14,307 nt of DNA from an uncultured Bacteroidota bacterium (GTDB lineage: Bacteria; Bacteroidota; Bacteroidia; Chitinophagales; Chitinophagaceae): NCBI GenBank assembly GCA_903835145.1, contig CAILMA010000476.1, positions 1-14,307 on the forward strand. Reading direction: 5' to 3'. The notes under the pieces are model-generated. The model saw only the letters and a list, made by a program, of their open reading frames with translations, was not told the DNA's origin and searched no databases. Shown one piece after another: positions 5,028 to 12,600 of this stretch; position 1 is the stretch's first letter, and every line of letters starts with the position of its first letter. Position numbers and translations under genes: made by a program.

Positions 5028-5402
5028 CTCAGGACTTTGACCAATGCTCAATTTGGGTTTCCAACAATTTTTGGCATCAAAAATGTTCAAAAACTGCTCC
5101 CAATAAGGATTTTGGAGGGTGACTATAAAATATTTCTCTTACAAAAAAATGTTGAGATGCTATGTTAAGTTATTATAAACGTTGGTAAAATGTGCATAAG
5201 CGCCCTGATTTTAAGCATTAGATAAAAAGAGTATAGAAATAAAAAACACAGCCAATGTTAAGAAAAATGAAACAAAGGCTTTGTTAATTCAATATCTTGG
5301 TATAAATTCACCCCCCAATTGGTTCACTGAGGCGGATTCCCGTCTTGAGGGGGCTAATCTGGTATTTTCAAGCAGTGCAATTTTAAAAGAAAAACAAGCA
5401 GT
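5028..5402. other. Intergenic region: end of repressor gene to susC, with probable susC promoter and leader
   Basis: A 6-bp hairpin CCTGAG/CTCAGG (5013-5018/5028-5033) overlaps the repressor stop and may be a weak terminator. No full TAnnTTTG is present; the nearest is TATCTTGG (5293-5300), followed by TATAAATTC, with TTTG at 5280-5283 upstream, so the susC promoter is uncertain and may need an ECF sigma factor or activator. A C-run (5311-5316) and a G-run (near 5349-5353) could pair in the susC leader. No gene of convincing size is seen on either strand. Confidence 0.4.
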
Positions 5403-8400
5403 ATGAAAAGAACTTTGTTACTATTTGTATTACTTATTTCTGTTGGTATCGGGGCTTTCGCGCAAACCCATAATGTCACAGGAAAGGTTTTAGACGAAAC
5501 AGGCCTCGGTTATCCCGGTGCGGGCATTTCAGTTAAGGGTACTGTAATTGGTACGGTTTCTGACTTAAATGGTGATTTTACACTCGATGTACCGGATGGT
5601 AAAAATAAACTCCTGATTCAGGCGTTGGGCTACAATCCTGTAACCGTAGCAGATAGTGGACAAACAGAATTTATCGTTCGCCTTGTTCGCAATTCTCACA
5701 CGCTTGAGGGTGCGGTAGTTACTGCGCTTGGTATGAAGAGGGAAAAGAGAGAGTTAGGTTATACCTCCACTACGCTTAACAATGAAGAACTTACTTCCGG
5801 CCAAAACACCAGTGCACTTTCCGGCCTTGCTGGTAAAGTAGCGGGTGCTAACGTAACCAGCTCTACTGGTGGCCCGGGTGGTTCTACGCGTATCGTACTC
5901 AGAGGTGAGAAATCAATCCTGAAAAACAATAACGCATTGATAGTTATCGATGGGGTTATTATGAACAACTACGATCGTACTCAGAGCTCTCAATTAAGTT
6001 CTGTTTCTAACTCAGCTAATGAATTGTCGCAGGTTGACTTTGGTAACAGTGCCAACGATATTGACCCCGATGAAATTGAGTCAGTAACTGTGCTTGAAGG
6101 TCCTGCTGCTGCTGCATTGTATGGTTCATCAGGTGCCAATGGTGCCGTTATGATCACGACGAAATCTGGTAGCCACAGAACTGGTGACAAGAAAAGTAAA
6201 ATTGACGTAACTTATAAAGCTACCTATACTCAGTCTGACATCCTTAAAGCGCCAGATGAGCAGCACCAGTTCGGTCAGGGTTCTATATATACTGGTATTA
6301 TCGATGACAGGCAGGATAACTTCAGCTGGGGTCTTCCATTTGACAATACGATTAAGCCATGGGGCCAGATCATTGATGGCAAGCAGTTGGTAAAACCGTA
6401 TTCTTCTATCAACAACAACTACAATAGCTTCTTCCAGCACGGTAAGGACCTGAACAATTTTGTATCAGTGGCCGGTGGCAACGAAACTTCAACTTATTAT
6501 CTTTCTTTGAATGCGCTGAACAGCAACGGTATTGTACCCAACACTTTCTATAACAAATACAGTGTAAGGTTCAATGGTACCACACAGCTCAGCAATAACT
6601 TCTATTCTTCTATTAATGTAAACTACCTCAACACCTACTCAAGGGCCGAAGCAAGTGGCCAGTCTAATGGTGGTGTTATGCAGAGTTTGTTGCAGATTCC
6701 AACAGACATTCCGGTTTCCGAGTTGAAAAACCTGAACAACAAGTTCTACTCTATGAACTTCATCGATACTTCAGGTGTTTCCCGTTATGGTTATTTCAAT
6801 GCTTACGCAAAAAACCCATACTGGTCAGCACAGAATTATGACAACCGTAATAAGACCGACAGGATACTGGGTGATTTCAATATTGGTTACAAAAAAGGTG
6901 AGTTCAATGTTTATGACCGAGTTGGTGTTGATGTAACAGACGACAGGTCTTACTACAAATCTCCACAGTACAATGTTGTTCCTGTAGACCAGACTGGACT
7001 TTACCCGGGCAACCCTTACAAATCATTAGGTGGTTATGCAATCAACAACTACACTGGTGTAAATTTCTATAATGATGTGGTTGCTAACTGGATTCACTCA
7101 TTCAATAAAGATTTCGGTATCAACGCTATTTTAGGTGATAACGTAACACTTAATAACAGCGAAGCACTTGCAGCTAACATTGACCCATCAAGCGGTCTTG
7201 TTATTCCAAATTTCTACAACCTTTCAAACAACGTTGGTCCTGTTGCTACAAGTAACTCACTCTCGCAGCGCAGAACAGCTGGAGTTTATGCTGATGTTAA
7301 GTTGAACTACCAAAGGGAATTATTCCTTGAAGTTACCGGCCGTAACGACTGGTCTTCTACACTTGATCCTGCTCACAATTCTTATTTTTACCCTGGTGCC
7401 AATGCTTCATGGGTATTTACTGAAAGACTGAAAGGCAAATTCAAAGACAAAGTATTGAACTACGGTAAGATTCGCCTGGGTAGTGCAGGCGTGGGTAGTG
7501 ATGGTTTGGCTTACGCTAATAACAACGCGGGCTACAAACAATTGCCTATTGCAAATGCATTCGGTTCTGTAACTCCACCTTTTAACGGTGTTCCTGCTAT
7601 TCAAATCACCAACACTTTTGGCGACAAGAACCTGAAACCAGAATTAACCCGAGAATATGAAGTTGGTGCTGATCTCTCCTTCCTGAAAGACAGGTTGAGT
7701 GCATCTTTCACTTACTACAATTCTTACACACACAATCTTATTACTGCGGTACCTACTCCAAACTCTACTGGTTTTGCTTTCCAGTATGTTAACGTAGGTG
7801 ATATAAGCAACAAAGGAGAAGAACTATCATTGCGTGGCACACCAATCTCAACTAAATGGGGTTTGAAATGGGATCTTTTTGGAACATACACACACAACGT
7901 GAACAACGTTGAAAGCTTAACCGGTGGCGTTGATCAGGTAACCCTTGGTGGCTACAGCGGTATGGCTATTGTAGCTGCAGTTGGTCATCCTTATGGTACT
8001 TTCTATGCAAGAGACATCCAGTATTGGAACGGTCATGCAGTAGTGGATGCAAACGGTATACCAGTTCCTACAGATAAGCCAGTGTACAGAGGTACTTACC
8101 TCCCTAAGTTTCAGGCTTCATGGGGAACTGACCTGTCTTACAAAGGTTTGAAATTGCACGTATTATTCACTACTAAGCAAGGTGGTCAGTACTTTAGTAA
8201 TACCAAGTTGCTTGAAGATTTCGATGGCAACGCTCAGGAAACTACAGTTAACAACCGTAACCCTTATGTATGGAACAATTCAGTACAGCAGGTGGGCAAT
8301 ACCAACAACTACGTTACAAATACTACGAAGTTCATACCATACAACTACTGGGTAAATTCAGTTGGACAGGGTGCACTTCCAGCTCAGGGTTTGGTTAATG

Positions 8401-8651
8401 CAAGCTATATCAGGTTACAGGAAATTGCTTTGTCTTACAAAATACCTACCAAGTATTACAAGAAAACGCCATTTGGCGGTCTTGAAGCAGGTGTATTTGG
8501 TAACAACCTGATATTGTGGACGCCAAAGAGCAATCACTACGATGACCCAGAAGAAACATCTGCTGGTGCAGCTGGAAACGGACAAGGTTTCAACTTTAAT
8601 GCAAGGCCTTCTCTAAGGAACTACGGCGGATTTATTAAAGTTACTTTCTAA
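5403..8651 (+). CDS. SusC/RagA family TonB-linked outer membrane transporter
   Basis: A 1082-aa TonB-dependent barrel that imports oligomeric nutrients across the outer membrane with a SusD-type lid lipoprotein. In order: signal peptide (1-20, cut before Gln21 in GAFAQ), a CarboxypepD_reg-like Ig-type domain (about 24-95, VTGKVLDETGLGYPGAGISV), a TonB box followed by the SusC signature (GAVVTALGMKREKRELGY, 103-120), the plug domain (about 125-255, including ALIVIDGV and GSSGANGAVMITTKSG at 241-256), and a long barrel ending in Phe (GGFIKVTF). Length is normal for the family. It is followed after 20 bases by the susD-like gene. No Shine-Dalgarno is seen; the A-rich sequence before the ATG is typical of Bacteroidota. 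No sigma/anti-sigma or hybrid two-component gene lies nearby in the window. The substrate is unknown. Confidence 0.95.
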   Translation: MKRTLLLFVLLISVGIGAFAQTHNVTGKVLDETGLGYPGAGISVKGTVIGTVSDLNGDFTLDVPDGKNKLLIQALGYNPVTVADSGQTEFIVRLVRNSHTLEGAVVTALGMKREKRELGYTSTTLNNEELTSGQNTSALSGLAGKVAGANVTSSTGGPGGSTRIVLRGEKSILKNNNALIVIDGVIMNNYDRTQSSQLSSVSNSANELSQVDFGNSANDIDPDEIESVTVLEGPAAAALYGSSGANGAVMITTKSGSHRTGDKKSKIDVTYKATYTQSDILKAPDEQHQFGQGSIYTGIIDDRQDNFSWGLPFDNTIKPWGQIIDGKQLVKPYSSINNNYNSFFQHGKDLNNFVSVAGGNETSTYYLSLNALNSNGIVPNTFYNKYSVRFNGTTQLSNNFYSSINVNYLNTYSRAEASGQSNGGVMQSLLQIPTDIPVSELKNLNNKFYSMNFIDTSGVSRYGYFNAYAKNPYWSAQNYDNRNKTDRILGDFNIGYKKGEFNVYDRVGVDVTDDRSYYKSPQYNVVPVDQTGLYPGNPYKSLGGYAINNYTGVNFYNDVVANWIHSFNKDFGINAILGDNVTLNNSEALAANIDPSSGLVIPNFYNLSNNVGPVATSNSLSQRRTAGVYADVKLNYQRELFLEVTGRNDWSSTLDPAHNSYFYPGANASWVFTERLKGKFKDKVLNYGKIRLGSAGVGSDGLAYANNNAGYKQLPIANAFGSVTPPFNGVPAIQITNTFGDKNLKPELTREYEVGADLSFLKDRLSASFTYYNSYTHNLITAVPTPNSTGFAFQYVNVGDISNKGEELSLRGTPISTKWGLKWDLFGTYTHNVNNVESLTGGVDQVTLGGYSGMAIVAAVGHPYGTFYARDIQYWNGHAVVDANGIPVPTDKPVYRGTYLPKFQASWGTDLSYKGLKLHVLFTTKQGGQYFSNTKLLEDFDGNAQETTVNNRNPYVWNNSVQQVGNTNNYVTNTTKFIPYNYWVNSVGQGALPAQGLVNASYIRLQEIALSYKIPTKYYKKTPFGGLEAGVFGNNLILWTPKSNHYDDPEETSAGAAGNGQGFNFNARPSLRNYGGFIKVTF

Positions 8652-8671
8652 ACATAAAATAACACAATTGT

Positions 8672-10198
8672 ATGTTAAAAAATAAAAAGATTACAATCGT
8701 TTTGCTGGCCTGCATTGTTTCCGGCATCACTTCCTGTAAGAAATATCTCGATGTAAATAAGAACCCTAATATTGCCCAAACCGCTACTGTTCAAACGATG
8801 TTGCCTGCAGCACAATTATATGTTGGTGCTGCGCTCGGAGTTGATTTGCAGATAGATGGTTCGTTTTGGGCGCAACACTGGACACAAAGCCCAAGTGCCA
8901 GCCAGTATCACAATCTGGATGTTTATTCCATTGGTCAGGACGGTTTCTCGTTCCCTTGGGGTAATTTGTATTCAGCTGCAGAGAATTTTTATCAGGTTGG
9001 AAAACTCGCAGATTCCTTTAAGCTAAGACAATACCAGGCTATTGCAGTCGTTATGCAGGCCTATACCTTCCAGTTGATTACTGATGGCTGGGGCGATGTG
9101 CCTTTCCGCCAGGCGTTGAAAGGACAATATTCTGATGGCCATATAGTGAATCCTTCTTATGATTCTCAGATGGTTGTATACAATGGTATTCTCAGCTACA
9201 TTGACTCTGCTAACAAGTTGATCAATCTTCACGACAAAACCGGTCCTACTACTGATGACTTGATTTATGGCGGTGCTATGGACAAATGGCAGAAGTTTGC
9301 CAATACACTTAAACTTCGTGCACTTTTGCGCATGAGTGCCATTAACCCTGCCAAAGCTCAGGCAGGTATTGCGGCATTGTACGCAACGCCAGCAACATCT
9401 ACTTTCCTTGGGGAAGGCGATGATGCGGTAATTAAGTACGGATCGAACAGCTCTAATAAAAACCCGCTTTACGGTGAAATTGTTGGATTGGGTTATGTTC
9501 AAAATCTGGTTGCAAGCAGCTCTTGCGTTGATAGTATGAACAATAATGATGACTACCGTGCATATGCTGTATATGAGCCAATTTCAACTGGTGCTGTTGT
9601 AGGTCTTACTCAGGGTATCGTGGGAAACAATATCGTTTCTGGTAGCTATTCAATTCCAAGTTCTTACGTAGGCGGTAATGCGAATAATGCAAACTCTACA
9701 AACGCTCCGGTTAATTTCCTTACCGGTTATGAAAGTTACTTCCTTCAGGCCGAAGCAGTAGCACGCGGCTGGGCGGGTGGCAATGATTCTGCGCTTTTTT
9801 ATCACGGAGTTCTTGCAAGCTTCCGCTACCTCAGTGCTGCGCTCACAGCTCAGGCAGGTGTAGACGGAGACGCATCTGATTACATCTATGTGCACGGTGA
9901 TACTACAAATTTGATTGCGCCGGGTTACTGGGCTGTTTACCCTACCACAGGTAGTGTTACAGCAAGGGTTAGGCACATCATCACTCAGAAATGGTTCTCA
10001 ATGTGCGGTAATCAGGGTTTTGAAGCTTGGTGCGAACTTCGCCGCACAGGTTATCCTGACTTCCTCCCTTATCCTGTTTCTGCATCCGTTAAGCAGTTCC
10101 CTAAGAGGTTCTTATATCCAACTTCAGAAAGCAATGTAAACGCATCTTTCCCTGGATTGCAGCCTTTAACCAGCAAAATGTGGTGGGATTTGTATTAA
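8672..10198 (+). CDS. SusD/RagB family nutrient-binding lipoprotein (SusD-like_2 type)
   Basis: A 508-aa surface lipoprotein that caps the SusC partner and captures substrate. The N-terminus has a lipoprotein signal peptide with the lipidated Cys22 (GITSCKKYLD, followed by NKNPN), a typical SusD start. The helical TPR-like body includes FQLITDGWGDVPFRQAL (133-149), a near-universal motif of this subfamily, and the C-terminus carries NQGFEAWCELRRTGYPDFLP and the FPKRFLYPTSESN region that closes the fold. Length is normal. It is co-transcribed with susC (20-base gap) and followed after 22 bases by a third lipoprotein gene. Confidence 0.95.
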   Translation: MLKNKKITIVLLACIVSGITSCKKYLDVNKNPNIAQTATVQTMLPAAQLYVGAALGVDLQIDGSFWAQHWTQSPSASQYHNLDVYSIGQDGFSFPWGNLYSAAENFYQVGKLADSFKLRQYQAIAVVMQAYTFQLITDGWGDVPFRQALKGQYSDGHIVNPSYDSQMVVYNGILSYIDSANKLINLHDKTGPTTDDLIYGGAMDKWQKFANTLKLRALLRMSAINPAKAQAGIAALYATPATSTFLGEGDDAVIKYGSNSSNKNPLYGEIVGLGYVQNLVASSSCVDSMNNNDDYRAYAVYEPISTGAVVGLTQGIVGNNIVSGSYSIPSSYVGGNANNANSTNAPVNFLTGYESYFLQAEAVARGWAGGNDSALFYHGVLASFRYLSAALTAQAGVDGDASDYIYVHGDTTNLIAPGYWAVYPTTGSVTARVRHIITQKWFSMCGNQGFEAWCELRRTGYPDFLPYPVSASVKQFPKRFLYPTSESNVNASFPGLQPLTSKMWWDLY

Positions 10199-10220
10199 TT
10201 AAACTATTAAAAAAATATCA

Positions 10221-10868
10221 ATGAAAAAAGTATTTATATTTGCCGCTTTAGTTGCTCTTGCAGTTACAGGTTGTAAGAAAAAACAGAACGACGTTTCTAC
10301 TGAGGTATCTGTGTCGTATCCTACTATTACATTTGCCGGTGGCAATGTGTATTTTAGTATACCGATCGGTGGTTCTTTGCCATCGATATCGGCTACTGCA
10401 TTCGACACATTTTATAACGAAAGAGACAGTGTGTTGCTGGATAAAAGCACACTCGACAACTCTACCGCTGGCTTATACATCGTAACGGCTTCTGCAAAGA
10501 ACAAGTACGGCATGACGGCTTATGCTTCCGTTTATGTTGCAGTTACCAATGTTAACCCACTGTTCAATCTCGGTGGTAACTACATCCGCACTGCGAACAA
10601 CGATACAGTTCATGTTACAAGGCTTGCAAACGGTTTATATGTAACCGACAACGTTGCCGGAACTACAAACACCGCTTACATTGTCCCTTCATACTTTGTG
10701 CAGCTTGATGATACCACTATCATTCTGCCAGAGCAGCAGACACCACAGGGTTCGCTTTATGGTATTAGCGCCGCTTGCCACATGAGCCCGCTCGATACTA
10801 CTTACCAATATGCTATACAGGGTAATCCTAATTTTGGCACATCGGTTCGTACTTTCCTGAAATTTTAA
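10221..10868 (+). CDS. Surface lipoprotein with Ig-like domain (DUF5011/DUF5012, BT_2262-like), third gene of susCD operon
   Basis: A 215-aa lipoprotein: signal peptide and lipobox with Cys18 (AVTGCKKK). Residues about 30-112 resemble the Ig-like DUF5011/DUF5012 domain, beginning VSYPTITFAGGNVYFSIPIGG, with a 'GLYIVTASAKNKYGMTAYASVYVAV' type strand pair (residues 85-109). The rest (about 115-215) is a second beta-rich domain of the kind found in proteins encoded after susCD pairs, where some bind glycans at the cell surface (SusE-like position). Binding and ligand are inferred from position. It sits 22 bases after susD and ends before a strong terminator, so it is the last gene of the operon. 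Confidence 0.75.
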   Translation: MKKVFIFAALVALAVTGCKKKQNDVSTEVSVSYPTITFAGGNVYFSIPIGGSLPSISATAFDTFYNERDSVLLDKSTLDNSTAGLYIVTASAKNKYGMTAYASVYVAVTNVNPLFNLGGNYIRTANNDTVHVTRLANGLYVTDNVAGTTNTAYIVPSYFVQLDDTTIILPEQQTPQGSLYGISAACHMSPLDTTYQYAIQGNPNFGTSVRTFLKF

Positions 10869-10890
10869 TTCTTTAGAATTGATATAAACA

Positions 10891-10920
10891 GAAAATCCCT
10901 TGCCTCGGCAGGGGATTTTC
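10891..10920. terminator. Bidirectional Rho-independent terminator closing the susCD operon and the omega-amidase gene
   Basis: GAAAATCCC (10891-10899) pairs with GGGATTTTC (10912-10920), extended through a T-G wobble and TGCC/GGCA (10901-10904/10907-10910). The long stem has A- and T-rich feet on both sides and lies between convergent genes. Confidence 0.9.
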
Positions 10921-10941
10921 CGTTTTAGGTAGTGTTGGACT

Positions 10942-11724
10942 TTACAACAAAATGAATTTGTCGGCGTCTTTTAAAAATGGAAGGTGGTTTCTTGTTTCTG
11001 TGAGTTTGGTTTTGTCGAGCGTCACGGTGAAACAGTCTTCTAAGTCTGCTTTTTGATAGAGGATATCGCCAAGTGGGCCTATAACAGAGCTGTCGCCAGC
11101 GTATTTATTTCCCTTGCCATCAGTGCCAACCCTGTTTACCCCTACAACGTAGCTCATATTTTCTATTGCACGGGCCTGCAAGAGTGTTTTCCAGGCAATG
11201 CTGCGCTGCACAGGCCAGTTGGCTACGTAGATGAGCACATCGTATTCCTCGCCCGTATTTCTTGCCCAAACGGGGAAGCGCAGGTCGTAGCACACGAGGA
11301 GGTTTATTTTCCAGCCATTTACTTGCACTATCTGGCGGGTAGAGCCCGGCGTGAAGGACTTGTCTTCCTGGGCATAGGCAAAAAGATGTCGCTTATCGTA
11401 GTGGCCTATCTGGCCATCGGGTTGTACCCAGAGCATCCTGTTATAGCACCTGCCCTCTTCGGTTATAATCAGGCTGCCCGTAAGAATGCACCTGTACGTG
11501 CTTGCTGCGCGGGCCATCCATTGCACAGACGGGCCGTCCATCGGCTCGGCTAAAGCGTCAGTTGCCATACTGAATCCGGTTGAGAACATCTCCGGCAATA
11601 CCACTACGTGTTTTGGTCCGGTTATAGCCTTTATTTTCTCTTCCAGCTGGTGGAGATTGGCTTCTTTATCTTCCCATACTATATTGTGTTGTATCAGCGT
11701 TATATGCAAGAAATCGCTTGGCAT
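10942..11724 (-). CDS. Nitrilase-superfamily amidohydrolase, omega-amidase (YafV/NIT2-like)
   Basis: A 260-aa cytoplasmic carbon-nitrogen hydrolase. The Glu-Lys-Cys triad is visible: Glu45 in LPEMFSTGF, Lys111 in HYDKRHLF, Cys145 in LLVCYDLRFPVWARN. The 'LPEMFSTGFSM' and 'CYDLRFP' forms are characteristic of the YafV/NIT2 branch, which hydrolyses alpha-ketoglutaramate and related omega-monoamides (metabolite repair after glutamine transamination). ATG at 11722-11724 is chosen; the frame can be extended to a TTG at 11746-11748, but that adds eight residues of no family character. Length matches E. coli YafV (about 256 aa). It is convergent with the susCD operon and divergent from the next gene. 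The gene appears single and intact. Confidence 0.92.
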   Translation of the reverse strand: MPSDFLHITLIQHNIVWEDKEANLHQLEEKIKAITGPKHVVVLPEMFSTGFSMATDALAEPMDGPSVQWMARAASTYRCILTGSLIITEEGRCYNRMLWVQPDGQIGHYDKRHLFAYAQEDKSFTPGSTRQIVQVNGWKINLLVCYDLRFPVWARNTGEEYDVLIYVANWPVQRSIAWKTLLQARAIENMSYVVGVNRVGTDGKGNKYAGDSSVIGPLGDILYQKADLEDCFTVTLDKTKLTETRNHLPFLKDADKFILL

Positions 11725-11841
11725 TGTTGTATAGTTTAGGCTGTTCAATGTAAATTTAGGCAGTTTTTGGGAAGTTGTAATGTGGGTCGTTGTTAATTTG
11801 CCCGTGTTTCAATACATACAGCAATATCGGTTCTGTTTGTT

Positions 11842-11849
11842 TAATTTTG
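11842..11849 (+). promoter_or_regulatory. -7 promoter element just before the two-domain exported protein gene
   Basis: TAATTTTG fits TAnnTTTG exactly and ends eight bases before the ATG at 11858. No TTTG is found at the standard 17-23 base distance upstream. If used, the mRNA would have almost no leader. Confidence 0.35.
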
Positions 11850-11857
11850 CATACACA

Positions 11858-12574
11858 ATGAATAAATTATTTGTCATACTGCTCCTCGTTCCGGTGCTTG
11901 TTTTCGGGAAAAAGAAGAAGCACGAGAACCAACATATGCTACCCGGCAGGTGGGTGGAGGTGAAGCGCATGACACTGGATTCAACAATCGTGCCGTTTAC
12001 CGATACTCTGTTTATGACATTTCAGATGCGCGATACGTTCACCTACCGCCTTAGAGATGGGTTTGTGTACCGAGGTAAATACACATACGACGAGGACGAC
12101 CATCTTGACTTTGGTACTGTGTCTTATACTGTTGCGCTGAGACGGCAAAAAAGCCTGATTCTTACCAACCCAGCCGGTATCTATTTTTATGCGGTGGATA
12201 CATCAGATACGGCAGCTGTAATAGTGCTGGCGAAAGAGGATAAGATTCTCCCTGTTACTGATATTGATGTAATGATAGGCCACTGGAACGTGTATAAACG
12301 TACTATAGATAAGGAAGGTGGTGGGGTTGACTATTCTAATGAGATCAAAACCGTGTACATAACCGGCCCCAGCAGCGACGATAAAATGGGTTATTTGTAC
12401 TGTGGTGCCGATGGTATTGATAATGCAAGCTGGTACATAAAGGGCCTTACAAGCGACCAAACACTTGACTGTGATGGCAAGAAGCCCCGCAATATAAAGG
12501 TGGTTAAATGTCAAAAAGGGGAAATGATACTTAGTGAAAACGGAGTCAATTACTTCCTCAAGCAATTCAAATAA
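11858..12574 (+). CDS. Exported hypothetical protein with two lipocalin-like halves
   Basis: A 238-aa product with an N-terminal signal peptide (MNKLFVILLLVPVLVFG, then KKKK) and no lipobox Cys, so probably periplasmic. I do not recognise a named family. Two segments begin alike: MLPGRWVEVKRMTLDS (27-42) and MIGHWNVYKRTIDK (about 139-152), each followed by short beta strands, which looks like two lipocalin-like (G-x-W) domains in tandem. ATG 11858 is chosen because it starts the signal peptide; the frame extends to 11780 with non-protein-like sequence. It is divergent from the omega-amidase gene, and its stop lies 26 bases from the convergent MuiA-family gene. No function is assigned. Confidence 0.75.
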   Translation: MNKLFVILLLVPVLVFGKKKKHENQHMLPGRWVEVKRMTLDSTIVPFTDTLFMTFQMRDTFTYRLRDGFVYRGKYTYDEDDHLDFGTVSYTVALRRQKSLILTNPAGIYFYAVDTSDTAAVIVLAKEDKILPVTDIDVMIGHWNVYKRTIDKEGGGVDYSNEIKTVYITGPSSDDKMGYLYCGADGIDNASWYIKGLTSDQTLDCDGKKPRNIKVVKCQKGEMILSENGVNYFLKQFK

Positions 12575-12600
12575 GCATCATTTCCCAGGCTTACTTCATT

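Noticed and set aside
9023..9502. 159-aa minus-strand frame opposite susD
   Set aside because: Antisense shadow within a well-supported SusD-like gene.
11053..11553. 166-aa plus-strand frame opposite the omega-amidase gene
   Set aside because: Antisense shadow of a gene with a complete catalytic triad.
12572..12593. Terminator between the convergent genes at 12574 and 12601
   Set aside because: The TAAGC/GCTTA stem has only five pairs and a 12-base loop, too weak to list as a feature.
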